Assembly (NCBI GenBank): GCA_949825045.1
Contig: OX463829.1
Location: forward strand, 18,942,715 to 19,006,714
Reading direction: 5' to 3'
Source of the DNA: Argyresthia goedartella
Lineage: Eukaryota > Arthropoda > Insecta > Lepidoptera > Argyresthiidae
Length of the DNA stretch: 64,000 nucleotides
This document shows positions 8,562 through 20,779 of the stretch, piece by piece. The translations under genes were made by a program, and so were the position numbers. Below the pieces are notes generated by a model, which saw only the letters and a list, made by a program, of their open reading frames with translations, searched no databases and was not told where the DNA came from. The stretch's first letter is position 1; every line of letters starts with the position of its first letter.

Positions 8562-11500
8562 ATGAGTACGTCGGCGGCGGCCGCTTCGTCGTCTTCGTCG
8601 TATCATCGCATCGAAGCCCTAACAGAGGAAAATTACGATACGTGGTGCCTCCAAGCGCAAGCAGTGCTTATCAAAAATGGCCTGTGGGAATACGCAAATG
8701 GAGAGATATCCGAGCCGATTTCTACTACCGATGCAGCAGAAAAGAGAGACTTTTTACATAAAGATTTACTGGCGCGTTCAGAGCTGCTGCTCCTGATCTC
8801 ACCTTCCGAGCTGAAACAAGTGAAAGGTTGTAAGACTTCATTTGAACTTTGGAGCAAACTGAAAAACATATACCAAAGCACGGGTCCCGCAAGAAAAGCG
8901 ACACTACTGAAGCACCTAATTCTAGAGAAGCAGGAAAATGGGGACGTCCGCGAACATCTCAACGACTTCATGGACACCGTTGACAAGTTAGCAGACATGG
9001 ACATCAACTTACATCCTGATCTGTTAAGCGTCATGATGCTATATAGCTTACCCGATTCCTATGAAAACTTCAGAATAGCCGTTGAATCGAGGGACACCTT
9101 ACCAAAGCCGGAAGAACTGAAGATTAAAATTATCGAAGAAAGTGAAGCCAGGCTGAACAAAACCTTACCAAACGAGAGAGAAGGAGCTTTCCATACTAGA
9201 AAGAAGCAGAAATACTGCAAGAAATGCAACAAAAGGGGCCATAATATCGAAGAATGTTGGAGTAAGAAAAAAGAGAAAACCCGAACACACCATAAAGAAC
9301 AGAAGAACTTCAACATCACTCCTACCTGTCTGTCCGTCACTTCTGCAGAAACTTGGTGCCTTGACAGTGGCTGCACGTCACACATGTGCGCTGAACAGAA
9401 GAACTTCGAGAGCATCAACCTTGAAACTGGATCGCTAAGATTAGCATCGGACCAACATACAGCAAATGTAGAAGGGAAAGGAAAAGTATGCATTACGATT
9501 AATGGCGAAAAAGTAAATCTCCATGATACCTTGTATGTACCAACGTTAGCAACCAACCTAATGTCAGTTGCTAAAATCACTGAAAGAGGCAACAGTGTTC
9601 TATTCACGAAATATAAAGCATACATCAAGGACCAGAACGGCCAGATAGCCCTAACTGCCATAAAAGAAAATGGACTTTATTATACGAAAGGAGAAACTGC
9701 AAATATTGCCCAAAATAGCAACAATATACAGATGTGGCACAGAAAACTTGGGCATCTGAATGAAAACGGCCTAAGACTTGCAGCAAATAAGAAACTTATA
9801 AAAGGATTAGAACTAGGAGGAGGAAAGCTACCCGACTGTGAAGTATGCATAAAAGGAAAAATGGCCAGACTGCCGTTTTCACCTGTAGAAGGACCCCAAT
9901 CTACACAAGCACTGGAAATTGTGCATAGTGATGTCTGTGTGCCCGTCAACGTTGCAACATTAGCCGGAGTAAGATACTTTCTGACTTTCCTGGACGACTA
10001 TACCTAATATTGCTGTGTTTATTTCATCTCGCACAAATCTGAAGCGTTTGAGAAATTCAAAGAATACAAAAGCAAGGTTGAGAAGTTTTACAATAAACCA
10101 ATAAAAAGTTTCCAGTCAGACAACGGATCGGAATATTGCAACCGACAGTTTGATGAATACCTGAAACAACAAGGGATTAAGAGAAGGCTTACAACACCAT
10201 ACACACCTCAACAAAATGGTCAAAGTGAGCGCAAAAATCGATCGCTACTTGACAGAGCTCGCTGTTTACTGATCGAAGGGAACATACCGCAGAATCTGTG
10301 GGCAGAGGCAGTGTATACAGCGAATTACCTTATTAACCGGAGCCCAGCTAAAGCCCTGAAAGGCTGTACACCCTACGAAAAATGGACCGGCCGTACTCCA
10401 TCCTGTAATCATCTCCACGAGTTTGGAAGTAAAGCTTTTGTCTTGAACAAACACAGAAAAGGAAAGTTTACACCAAAATCTACAGAAGGAGTCTTCATGG
10501 GTTATGCACAACAAGCAAAAGGATTTCGCATCTACTTCCCTGAAAAAGAAAGCGTCATCATTAGAAGAGACGTGAAAGTTATTGATAAGATGTATTACAA
10601 TGACGATGGCCATACTGAAGAAAGCTACGATGGTATCTTCGGCGAACCGGAACGGCTGCAACCTGAAAAAGAAAAGAAGGTTATTAAAAACACAGAAATA
10701 AACAAGAAAGAGAAACTAAGAAAGAAAAAGGGAAACTCACCTGTAATAGATGTTGAGTTCACATCGATACTCACTGAAAAACCTGTTGTGATACCTCCTG
10801 AGCCAGAACTCGAAGAACTCGAAGTCGCTAGAGAAGAATTCGAAGTTGCTAGAGAAGAATCTGAAATTACAGAGAGTACAAGTCAAGAAACAACAAACAC
10901 AAGAAAAAACAAAAACAAGTTGCAAGACCTCGTAGAGAACGTAAGGCTCCAATTTGGCATCAAGATTATATGACGACCAATACCTCTTCGTCTGAAAATG
11001 AATTTCATGAGATTCCAGATGAGAGAAATTCCGATGAGCTTACATGTCTATGTGAAACGGAAAGCGGAAATGAAGAATGGCACGAAGCCATCAAAGCTGA
11101 AATAAGGTCATAAATCAAAAATGATACCTGGAAAGTCATTAAGAAAGAAAAAGACATGAAAGTTGTTGACTACAAAATGGTACTGAGGAACAAATGGACG
11201 CCTGAAAAAGGAGAAATAAAGAAGGCCAGGCTCGTAGCACGCGGATTTAGTCAACGTCCAGGCATTGACTTTAACGAGACATTTGCACCTGTCACAAAAT
11301 TAAGTTCCATTCGATCTGTAATAGGAATAGCTGTTGAAGAAGACTTAGAACTAAACCAAATGGACGTCACGACAGCATACCTAAATGGAGAATTAGAGGA
11401 GAACATTTTCATGAAATACCCAGACTACATAGAACAATACGTAGCTGAAATAATGGTACAGGCATGTGACGACGACGATCTTACGTTGTACAACAAGGCA

Positions 11501-11786
11501 AAGACAATCTTGGAAGACATAAAGAGCACCAGAGAAGAAAAAGTATGTCATTTCAAAAAGGCTCTTTATGGACTAAAACAAGCAGGACGGCAATGGTACA
11601 CTAAACTAGATACCGAGCTAAAAAACATCGGATTCGAAGCATCAAAAGCTGATCCTTGTGTCTACATATTAGCCAAAGGAGGAGATAAGACAATCGTTGC
11701 CATATATGTAGACGACCTTCTCATTGCATATTCTAGCCAAAGAAAACTTGCCGAAATCAAAAAAATGTTAAACCAAAAATTCGAAA
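8562..11786 (+). pseudogene. Copia C gag-pol, 5' part
   Basis: Starts at ATG 8562 (MSTSAAAASS); the TTG codon upstream lies in the primer-binding site and is not a real start. In order: gag with a CX2CX4HX4C zinc knuckle (about residues 218-232), aspartic protease DSGCTSHM (about 266), pre-integrase HHCC, integrase DDE (HSDVCVP, SDNGSEY, SERKNR), and RT up to the residues before the catalytic YVDD loop exit. Breaks: AAA-to-TAA at 10005-10007 in integrase, a frameshift near 10903, and CAA-to-TAA at 11111-11113. It is the best reference in the window for the family gag, which is intact here. Confidence 0.93.
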
Positions 11787-11945
11787 TTAACCCATTTGTA
11801 CCCAAAAACAAACTACCAGTAGAATTTTCAAAAAAGCTTTATTATTGGTACATGTAGGTGTTCTTTAAATATGAAAAGGGAAAAATATTTTTTTTTTAAA
11901 GTCCTTATGTAAAAACAATGCAGTCCTCAATTGGGGCCTATGGGC

Positions 11946-12980
11946 TCAAGTATGATACTGTTCAAAACATTGTTTTTTGATACACAATGTTTTGATGCAT
12001 TTTTTGCATTGCCAGTTTGCTTTCTTGTGGCATATGACGCATCTTAGCTGGCAGGGAAGATACTTGGGGACGAGTCTTACACCATCTAAATTCATACTCG
12101 GCACTGTAGAGGAAGGTTTACGGCGCCTTTTATCGGTTATGTCAGTGCCTCCACTCCTCAGATAAAATCGAGCAACACTTCGTTTTATTTTTTCTTGAGC
12201 GGTCAGGACATGGAGGCGCCAAGCATTTAAAATAGCCAAATCGAGCATGTAGGTGAATAAAATCCACCACCATTTTTTCCCTCGTATAGCTGACCTGTAA
12301 AGTGCAATGGATTGGTCAGCTTGATCAAAACCGCCCATTCCTTTATTATAATTCTGGAAGACAAAGGGGATATCTACGTCCACCTTCCTTCTTTCTTCAG
12401 AGTTCCGACGTTTTACCTTTCCCAGGGGGTTTACGGAGTCGTAGTTTGTTCCCATAGTACAGACACTGTTGTCAAGCCATCGCACAAATAGGATTTGGTT
12501 AGATTCATCGTATTGGTAATCGAAATCAGCTCGCTTTTACTTTTTCATGTCCTTCACAGGTATTAGAGGGCATTTTTTGGTTCTGTTTTCCCGAACAGTG
12601 CCCGTTGCTCGATATCGTTTCTGAACGTTATTCTCAGTTGACGCCACATCGACATAGGAACCATCACATTTACGCCAACGTGGCTCCTGGATTTCAAATC
12701 TTCTGCGCTGTTGCAATGGTTCATCATCACTACTATCCCATTCGCCATCATCATTCCTAGATTGAAATATTTCAACTCTTCCTGGAATATCATTTGGGAG
12801 CATTATTGGCTGCACATTATCTTCATCCCCTTCTTCTTCATCCATGAGAATATTTGGGTCTGGAGGAATGGCCACCAAATCATAACTGACATCAGGATCA
12901 CCTTCATCAGTCAGGATTTGATCGATCGCCTCTTCGAGTCCTTGGCAGTCTCTGACAACGTTGAACGTCCTTTTAGCCAT
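11946..12980 (-). pseudogene. Internally deleted piggyBac transposase
   Basis: The N-terminal acidic part starts at ATG 12980 (MAKRTFNVVRDCQG) and runs to DMKK, then TAA. It continues in the same frame with RADFDYQYDES and FVRWLDNSVCTMGTNYDSV. The C-terminal part has the family signatures NKGMGGFDQADQ, GKKWWWILFTYMLDLAILNAW and a Cys/His-rich tail (CVICHKK, CKKC, FEQYHT) that binds DNA in relatives. The central domain with the first catalytic aspartates is gone, so it cannot cut. A probable 5'UTR intron lies upstream (donor GGTAAGCC at 13190, acceptor TTTCGTAG ending 12994). Confidence 0.92.
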
Positions 12981-12993
12981 ACCGAAACTGACC

Positions 12994-13189
12994 CTACGAA
13001 AAAAAAAAGTTTATTGTTGAACCCATTGGCCCCATTTGGGGACACCTACGTTTATCATTACCTCCTACTGTCAAACGATCGAAAATAACTAAGGTCGTGC
13101 CATTTTTTATAAGCAGAAACTATAGGTATGTATATATTACAAAGAAATAACATGATTTGCTAACAAAAAAATAAAGTAAATAGGCTTAC
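12994..13189 (-). other. Probable 5'UTR intron of piggyBac gene
   Basis: On the minus strand a GAAG/GTAAGC donor and a T-rich ...CGTAG/GG acceptor bracket 196 bp just before ATG 12980. Inferred from splice-site consensus only. Confidence 0.5.
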
Positions 13190-13403
13190 CTTCGGTTAGT
13201 CACCAGTCTGCTCAAAGTTATATGAAAAGCCACTTAAATATTGAACTTTATAATATTTTTTTATATTTTATCAGTATCTACAGCAAACCGAAGCTCTTTC
13301 CTGAGCCGAATGAGTACTCGTAGAAAATATTGGGGAAAAATAAAAAAGTTGAGGGTACTCTCACATTTGGCCTCAAATCGGGCCAGCGGCCTAAATGGGT
13401 TAA

Positions 13404-14252
13404 AGACTTGGGAAAACCAAAACGCCTGATTGGAATAGATTTAGAATACAAAGGAAAATACATAAAGCTATCACAAAAGAAGTTCATTCAGGATACATTA
13501 AAGAAATTCAATATGGAGGAATGTAAACCTACCACGACACCAATGGAAGTAAATCTGAATTTAGAACCTATTGGAAAAGGAGGAGATGAAACTTACCATA
13601 TAGAAACCTGATTTGAACTTTAATGTATCTGTCAGTTGCTACCAGGCCTGACATATCATTCGCTGTCAATTACCTGTCCAGATTCAACGATTGTTTTGGA
13701 CCAGAACATTTCAAATCTGCAAAGCGAATACTCCATGTTTTAAAAGGCACAATGAACATTGGCCTAACTTACACCAAAACGCAAAAGCCATTAGAAGGCA
13801 TGGTAGACGTAGATTGGGGAGCTTGCAAGATGGATCGAAAATCATGTTCTGGTTACACATTCAAATATGCCGGGGCAGCTGTCAGCTGGGCTTCCAAAAA
13901 GCAAAGAAGCGTAGCCTTATCAACGGCTGAAGCCGAGTATTCTGCTCTTACGGAAGCAGCAAAGGAAGCTGTCCACCTCAGGTCACTCTTCAAAGACCTA
14001 GGCATTTACTTTGAACAGATAAGGATCTGAAACGACAATCAAGCCGCTTTAAAATTAGGACAGAACCCTATAGTATCTTCAAAATCGAAGCATGTCGACC
14101 TCAAGATGCACTACATACGAGACTGAATAAAGGAAGGTGTCATAAATATCTCGTTTAAGCAAACTGAAGACATGGAAGCGGATTTGTTGACAAAGGCATT
14201 ACCAGGGCCTAGACTCACAATACTTAGAAGCAAAATTGGACTGCTGCATTAG
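13404..14252 (+). pseudogene. Copia C pol, 3' part (RT end and RNase H)
   Basis: Continues from the piggyBac right TTAA with KDLGKPKRLIGIDLEYKGKY, the end of RT, and RNase H to the family stop at 14250-14252. It has the same 1-bp deletion as copia A (GDETYHIET then stop, about 13594), the same TGG-to-TGA as copia B (14028-14030), and a private TGC-to-TGA at 14124-14126. Confidence 0.9.
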
Positions 14253-14267
14253 TGCTGTGAGGAGGAG

Positions 14268-14463
14268 TGTTGTGAATGTATATTACACATCACTATTTGC
14301 ATGGCGCATCACTACTGTTGCCTTGGTTACTTGAAAAACTTACTTGTCAAATTGAACTAAAAGAAAATTTTCTCAAATAATATGTTAATCTTATATTATT
14401 AAAAGGTACGCGAATAAAACCAGTGATTCAATGTAAGACGTTTATTTACTGAACTGCTGCACC
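14268..14463 (+). repeat. 3' LTR of copia C
   Basis: Begins TGTTGTGAATG after GAGGAGGAG and runs to CTGCTGCACC, missing the final ACCCTACA. Length is otherwise comparable to 7250-7453. It retains the AATAAAA signal. Confidence 0.9.
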
Positions 14464-15361
14464 TTGATTATAACTTTGCTTTAGTCTTATTACAATAGAT
14501 GTTCAAATTGCTTTCCTTCAGCCTCAATACACGCCCTACATGTTCTTAAAAATGACCCTGGTCATTAGACGGGCATATCATCGAGAGTTCATCTCCTCAG
14601 TAGCATCAGAATTTTTTTTACGGAGCTCCTCTAAACTCTCAATGAGCTTAGGATATTTTTTTCTTTGATAACGCCAAGTTACCATACTTTAGAGAACGGG
14701 AATAGAATATATTCCACCCAGTTTTATATTGTTATGACAGCAATTTCGCTTAATAATGATTTGGTCAATAATTTTGTACCCTCGTGGATTACAGAAAGAC
14801 GCCTCGACATCTACCGAAGAACACAAACACACCTGCAATCCCGCTCCTTAATTATTAATGCATATATGTACAATATATCCCAGTTCCAAATACCGTATTC
14901 AATGCAGTATATGAACAGCGAAGTACTCTTGACCTAGCTAACACCTGACAAAGTTATCAACAATTCGAGATTCCGCCCGCCTTTGACAAACTTCCACATA
15001 CATTCGTGCCAATCAGATCTGACCCTTAGCCCAGTAAGTTTAAGGATAGAATGTACTGAAAGCTAGTGTTAGATAAGGCACCAAGTACTCGACCTATAAA
15101 CTCTAAAGTCAAGCAAGACAACCTCAAGACGTTAGAATTCAGAAGCTTACAACAGAACATGTCAAGTTTCGTATAACAAGGGAAGGCGAGGTGGCGTCGG
15201 CCTCATTTTGAAGTCAAATTCTGACAAAATTTACTCGTTCTGTCCATGTACATGCCAGGAAGTTCAAAGGTGCTTTAGTAGTCAATATACACTGCGGCAA
15301 CAACCAGGTGTGTTTTGGAAGTTTCTCAGTCCGTGAATGGGTAAATGTATGTTCAACTACC
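14464..15361. other. Anonymous stretch with a possible transposase tail
   Basis: At 14485-14560 the minus strand reads SFLRTCRACIEAEGKQFEHLL then stop, which looks like the C-terminus of some DDE transposases in insects, but stops lie immediately upstream. I cannot name the family. The plus-strand open frame 14665-14937 has no recognisable features. Nothing else is seen. Confidence 0.35.
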
Positions 15362-15560
15362 TCTGTGGCGTTGCAATTCTAGTCACTGCATCCGAAGCGA
15401 GAGATCCCGGGTTCAAAACTGCTGGGGAGGTAAACAAAACACATGATTGGATGTGTAAAGGTATATGTGTGTGGCGTCGCTGTTTTTGTTTCCCACGACA
15501 CAGGGTAGTCTAGTGTGGGGCCTAAAGCAATGTATGGTTGTGCCAGTATATAAAAAAACA
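15362..15560 (+). repeat. Possible tRNA-derived SINE
   Basis: GTGGCGTTGCAA and CCCGGGTTCAAAAC are spaced like degenerate pol III A and B boxes, followed by an unrelated body ending near GTGCCAGTATATAAAAA. The B box is imperfect and there is no second copy in the window, so this is tentative. Confidence 0.35.
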
Positions 15561-17479
15561 TAAAGCGAGTCTGAAAATAGTAGTGAGAATTGACATGTCG
15601 TCACGTTACACAGTAGGTATTTACCACTGTTACCTACTTTGTTCGGGTTATATTCTGCAGTCATTGTGGCTTAGTGATTCATTACTTGTTTGCGGGGTAA
15701 TGGTATGATAAGAACCTACTAGTAATAGAGGTTCTACTAATAAAATAAAAACAAGTTAATTAAGCTGTAGGTGGGTAGATAGGGGACATATACTCGTAGT
15801 GTGGTGATTCTACAAAAGCCTTACCTCTGCATATAGAACTATATTTTGTGGATCATTTAAACAAATTTGCATCTAAAACACAAATTTTAGTTCATGCATT
15901 TAGTCGATAAATGTGGTTCACAAACTCTTGTACGTTTGTTTATGTACCGTGGTCCGTCCGTCTGTCTCTCATTCGGTCGAGTGGTCCATGCGTAGCTGCT
16001 GGGAACAGGGAGTTGATTTGACAACAGCCACTGCTACAGACTGGCATATTTTGTAAATACGTTGTACAATACGTGGATGTATTTGAATGGCATTTCCATA
16101 TTTTTAGTAGCATATTTTGATACGGCATCTCCTATCTTGTAAATCGTAGGAGGCAAACAGGGATCACATGATTGCTCTGTCTGTAATTCGCACAAAAATT
16201 TATACTTTTGCAGGACAAATCAGTCTTGATACTCTTGCTATTGTAGAACATATTAAAACTTTGAATCGGCGGTAATTAACCAATTACAGTGAACACAAAG
16301 TTCTTTCGCCGTCTCACCGCCGAACAAACCGCCCTGATTGTACAAAGCTTGCCGAAGCGCCCCTCATTTCCTTTCGCTGCACTCCTTAATACTCCAGCAA
16401 TCTCTAATAACGATATCGGTGAAGTTGGGGGAACTATGGTGGAAACTTTATGCCAGAAGTGAAGAAATTGCGGTCGGCAGGTCAGAGTAGGGAAAGGGAT
16501 GAAGATTAAATACAATTTGACGTAGATAAAGGTAAGGTTAATTGTTAATCTTACGCTAAATTTGCTAAAGTTGCAAAAGTTACAGGCCATATTCTAGGGG
16601 CTAGCTTTTTCAGAAATGTATAACTATATAGGTAATTCTTGTGGTAACAGAAAAAAAAATATAGTACATATAATGTGAGTAAACAGAATGGTCTGGACAT
16701 CGAACAAAACCTGGATATCCCACTTTTGGACTTAACTGCCCCGAGACACCATCGAAAAGAGGACCAGCAAAGCCTTTCCTGTAGCTATGAGCGTCAATAA
16801 GCTGTTGGTAGTAATAATAATAAACAACGGCGATTTTGCTTCATAACCACCATCGGCATGTACAGTCACTCACACGTCAACGTTACACCTACGGTACAGT
16901 CCATTGCTAAAAGATCCTATGCTGGGCCGTTGATCCTTAAAGTCGTCAGAGGATTTTCCTGTATGAGATTTAAAATACGTAACGCGACGAATCAATGATG
17001 TGTTGATGAAGCCAGCAAACTCTGCCATTGTATAAATCTGGTTCCAGAGCACGATGCATATTTATAGACCGCGACTGCTGAAAAAAAAGGTCATTAACGT
17101 TATGAATTCAGAAATAAGAGCTATGTTCTATCAAATATGTGATATCATAGTTAACTGCTTTGCATCATATTAAGTTATCTTTCCGTAAACAAACTTGATG
17201 GATTTGTCACGTTGACAAGTCAAATGGTGAGAGTATTTTGATCTTGACTCAGTCACCCAACTAAATCAATAAATCTTCAAGAAATATATATCAAACGAGC
17301 GCAAGTATCATTCGATCGATTTTGCTTTGACGAAGTATAAACTTAAGTTCTAAAGGTAATAACCGGCAACCATTTGTGTTTAGTCAGTTTAGTGTTGATT
17401 GAGGTTTGAATAAGACAATTCATAACTTACTACACTTTTATTACTCACAGTAACCTCTTCATCACCTACTTGATACTTC
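15561..17479. other. Intergenic, no gene seen
   Basis: Open frames on both strands are short and of low information. The segment 16300-16385 (ACCGCCGAACAAACCGCCCT core) recurs inverted at 26697-26765, so it belongs to a dispersed repeat. No other structure is supported. Confidence 0.5.
16300..16385 (+). repeat. Dispersed repeat, copy 1
   Basis: Shares CCGCCCTGATTGNACAAAG and surrounding bases with the reverse complement of 26697-26765. Both are fragments; the family is unknown. Confidence 0.55.
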
Positions 17480-17497
17480 AGGAAGGCAACAAATATA

Positions 17498-17755
17498 ATG
17501 ATCACCAAAATATTTTTTTCTTACCCAAAATGGGTAAATGATCGCCAAAAGTTGCAGAAAATATCAGGGCAAAATACTGCGGCAGCTTAGGTGAAGGGTA
17601 AAGGGGGTGAGCGAAGCGAAGCCCGCTTTATCCTTTGTTAAGTTTAAGATGTAAGAATAAAATAATACTTAAAACATAAACTTACACGTATACAAAACAT
17701 AAAAAGAAGTTTGGTGATCATTTATCCAAACCCAATTTGGTGATCATTTACTAAT
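17498..17755. repeat. Foldback repeat with TGATCACCAAA arms
   Basis: The left arm (about 17498-17550, ATGATCACCAAAATATTTTT and a second GATCGCCAAAAG) is complementary to the right arm (about 17710-17755, containing TTTGGTGATCATTTA twice). The centre, 17562-17690, contains GGTGAAGG, GGGGGTGAGCGAAGCGAA and a block shared, inverted, with the foldback element at 38136-38632. Confidence 0.65.
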
Positions 17756-17954
17756 TCTGGCAGTCATTTCTAATTTATTGGTGGAAAATTTTCGAATTTT
17801 TTGGTAATTGTTTAAACACAAGCCTTATTAAAATAAATACAGCGGTGAAAGGCAAACTATATGTATATGTAGGATCTAACAGACAGCGCCATCTAGCTAA
17901 CCACGTGTACAACTAGATATTTTGTTTCATAATTTCATAATTTCACCATTTCTT

Positions 17955-18080
17955 TATTGCACACAAATGATATAAAAAAGAGTTACATAAAAATAGTGTA
18001 CAAAGGCGAGCTTATCTCTAATGAGAGATCTCTTCCAGCAAACCAGGTAGAAGTGGGAAATGTTGATTGCTGCGCAGAGG
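17955..18080 (-). repeat. Jockey-type LINE 3' tail
   Basis: Shares the block TTCCAGCAAACC plus GAGATAAGCTCGCCTTTG (minus strand) with 59107-59230 and 59990-60080. It is a 3' terminal fragment with no coding left. It ends near 18080, where unrelated sequence begins. Confidence 0.65.
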
Positions 18081-18124
18081 TAGACCTATGTGTACGACAA
18101 TATGACGAAATAAACTACCACTAA

Positions 18125-18438
18125 TTGTTTTTGGTTGTTTTCATATATCTGTACACTACTATTAAATGCAAGAGCGTAGAAGGTAGAACAAGCAGAATAA
18201 GTCAAGATTCTAATAAGGTTTGGCATGAAGTGCAAGAGTGGCGCGTCCTCCCGATGACGACAACCAACTTCAACATCTTGAAGATACACGGGCACGAAGA
18301 AAATGCCTCGAGGAATCTCCTCAATGAGGATAATTCATCGAAGACATCAATGACACGCAATAGTTAGATGCATTGGAAATTATAACAAGGCAAACACTTA
18401 GAACAATTGAATTTTAAAATGAACACAAATCTTAATGT
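18125..18438. other. Short stretch without recognised gene
   Basis: A plus-strand open frame (18125-18367) has no recognisable motif and no start context. I see nothing else. Confidence 0.4.
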
Positions 18439-19130
18439 ACATAAACTGTCTATGGTGAAGAAATTCCCTGATATAGTGTTGTTTGCTGATGATACTTCAT
18501 TGGTCTTCAAAGTTGAAAGATAAAAATAAGATTATGACGATGTTAGTAATGTATTGTCTTTAACCTTGAATAGGTTCACGGTTAATAATTTATTGTTAAA
18601 CTCTGGTAGGACCAAGTGCATCAAATTCTCACTTCCAAATGTCAGGCAAGTTGAGACCAGTTTAGTGTTAGACTGCAACACGTTAGAATCGGTAAAATCA
18701 GGAATAACCATTGAAAGCAAATTCAAGTGGGTACTTCGCATAGATAAGTTAGCTGGTAGATTAAGGTCTGTGGCTTACGCTGTTACGAACATAAGACAAA
18801 ACAAAGTTGTGGCTAGAGCTAGGCTAGACTATGTTAGTTGTTTTCGTAGAGTCATGTCCTATGTTATCTTGTTAAGGGGGAAAGCAGCGGATGTTCAAAC
18901 TATTTTAATATAACAGAAAAGAGTTATTCGAGTAATTTAGAATTGAAAATGCGCAGACTCCCTTATAATTTTTTAAAAGAAATTGTCAGACTCACTATAG
19001 CAAGTCAATTTATTTTAGAAAATATAATGTATGTACGTTAACCTAAGAAATAATCACAGATTAGCTGCGCCCAAGTTTAGAGTCGCTGAAGTTATCAATC
19101 CTTTCAAGGGTATAGGCATTCTCTACTATA
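18439..19130 (+). pseudogene. LINE RT remnant, same family as 5496-6593
   Basis: Aligns with the RT of the LINE in copia A from just before FADDTS (VLFADDTSLVFKVER at 18478-18520) to the C-terminal region. It has multiple stops and indels (for example TAA in place of a lysine near 18521, stop at 18912). It would have been reverse transcriptase; this copy is more decayed than the one at 5496. The flanks carry no target duplication I can identify. Confidence 0.85.
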
Positions 19131-20779
19131 AGAGATATTTTACCGCTTGAAAGTATTCAGCCATCCAGTTATAATGTCTCAATTTGGCGATATTGATATA
19201 TTTATTGGTCTGTTAATGATTTTATTGAAATAAATAATCGCTGTTCTTATAGCATGACATTTTTATACGTTTCCTAAAACATTTTTTGAAGACAAGTCTT
19301 TATAGTTAATATAATCTACATTCTTCATATTAGTCTTGGTATTTAGGTGGCAAGGTTATGTGAAGTAATTGAAATATTTAAAAATTTTGGAACAGAACAA
19401 AAAGCAATGTTTTCTTGACGTTAAAAGCAACATTTATTTCATTGATCATCATAGTTTCATCAGTCCAAAATATTATGCACGACCGTGGAATTTTCTTAAC
19501 ATGTTGTATTTTTATTTCCTTAAAAGTGTAGTTATTGTAAATAAAACCTTTATAGTGATTGATACTGGTAGCCTATGTACTTTCGTGTTTAGTATGTAAC
19601 TATTTTAATATTATTTATCTACGAGCTATGTCAGCAATCGCATATTAGGTAGTACATTATGCATATTTTATAGAGCCTAGCTGGTTGGCCTAGTTAAATA
19701 TCTACAAACTATTAAATGTATGTATGTAATATGTAAACTATGTAATATTTTAAAATCAGATCTTTACGACTCATTTTTTCATCGCAAATCTGTTCTGCTC
19801 TTGATCTACGTACCTAGAGGACATACCTCAACTTTGTCCTACCTATTTTTTTCTATTTAATCAGTTTTGTGTGTTTAGCTTTATGTTTGATAATGTTACG
19901 GGTAACGAGTGCTATCATTTGTGATTAGCCCGGATTCAGGGTACGTATCTGTTTAGCTCGTAGTTATTATTTCTTTTACATATTTCTGTGTTCTTTCCCT
20001 TTCTACAGCTACTTTCCGATTGCAATGCCTACTATAGTTAGGTTTCTTCGCGGCTCGCTGATGTGCTGTCGTGCTAGGATGTCGAAGATGGATGCATTGC
20101 AGTCACCTCTGTACTCAGACTACTGTTCTTATAATAAAAATAAATAATAATAAAAAATAATAATCAGCAACATTCACACAGCAATTGGTTCAGTACATAA
20201 CCTAGTTCTCTCTGATCACAATACCGGGCAAACTGTAGAAATACCAATGAAACTAAAAAGTGTAAAGAAGTTCTGGTTTGAAAAAAAAAGAGATTTTTAA
20301 AGAAAACATAGTCAAATTCCTTGATTGTATATCTTTACTATCATTCTGCGATACAATACAACTACAACTGACGTCTCACCTTCGTTTTGTATTTTCATTA
20401 CGGAAGATCGGGATATGCCTAAAATACAACAAAATATTTTACTTATAAAGAGTTACAAATTATCCAATTCATATTGCACATACTATATGACATACCTACC
20501 AATCGTGTTGATAACAAGGCTGGTGATGTTATTTGGAGGAATAGAGTCCAATCCTTTAGACTTTCTATCCGACAAATATTTCGATAGATTGTGAATAACT
20601 TTTCTTACGCCACTGTTAATAGTTTTCGGCATTTTCACTCACAAAACACAAGAAATATACCATGCACAATCGACGCCCCACTTTGACAACAATCGACAGA
20701 TGACATAATTACTTTTATCTACAAACGTATCATAAACCCTCTTTACTGCGTACACGTTACGATCAGCATAATGTTAAAC
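19131..20779. other. Intergenic, no gene seen
   Basis: AT-rich with short open frames lacking family character. An (ATAA)n-like run lies at about 20135-20163. Nothing else is supported. Confidence 0.5.

Larger units (their letters stand above)
11791..13399 (-). mobile_element. Non-autonomous piggyBac element in copia C
   Basis: Flanked by TTAA on both sides (11787-11790 and 13400-13403), with ends beginning CCCATTT. Subterminal 27-bp inverted repeats lie at 11923-11949 and 13017-13043 (GTCC, CAA, TGGGGCC, ATGGG, TCAA blocks). The copia reading frame continues exactly once one TTAA is removed, as expected for piggyBac. At 1609 bp it is shorter than autonomous elements because the middle of its transposase gene is missing. 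Confidence 0.93.
8487..14463 (+). mobile_element. Copia element C, interrupted by piggyBac
   Basis: LTR stub 8487-8506, primer-binding site 8509-8527, gag-pol from 8562, piggyBac insertion 11791-13399, rest of pol to 14252, polypurine tract, and 3' LTR 14268-14463, which lacks its last 9 or so bases. The coding sequence resumes precisely across the piggyBac at TTAA. Without the insertion this is a near full-length copia. It carries several stops and frameshifts. Confidence 0.92.

Noticed and set aside
14485..14560. Transposase C-terminus reading FEHLL
   Set aside because: Too short, with stops directly upstream; mentioned only as a possibility in the stretch description.
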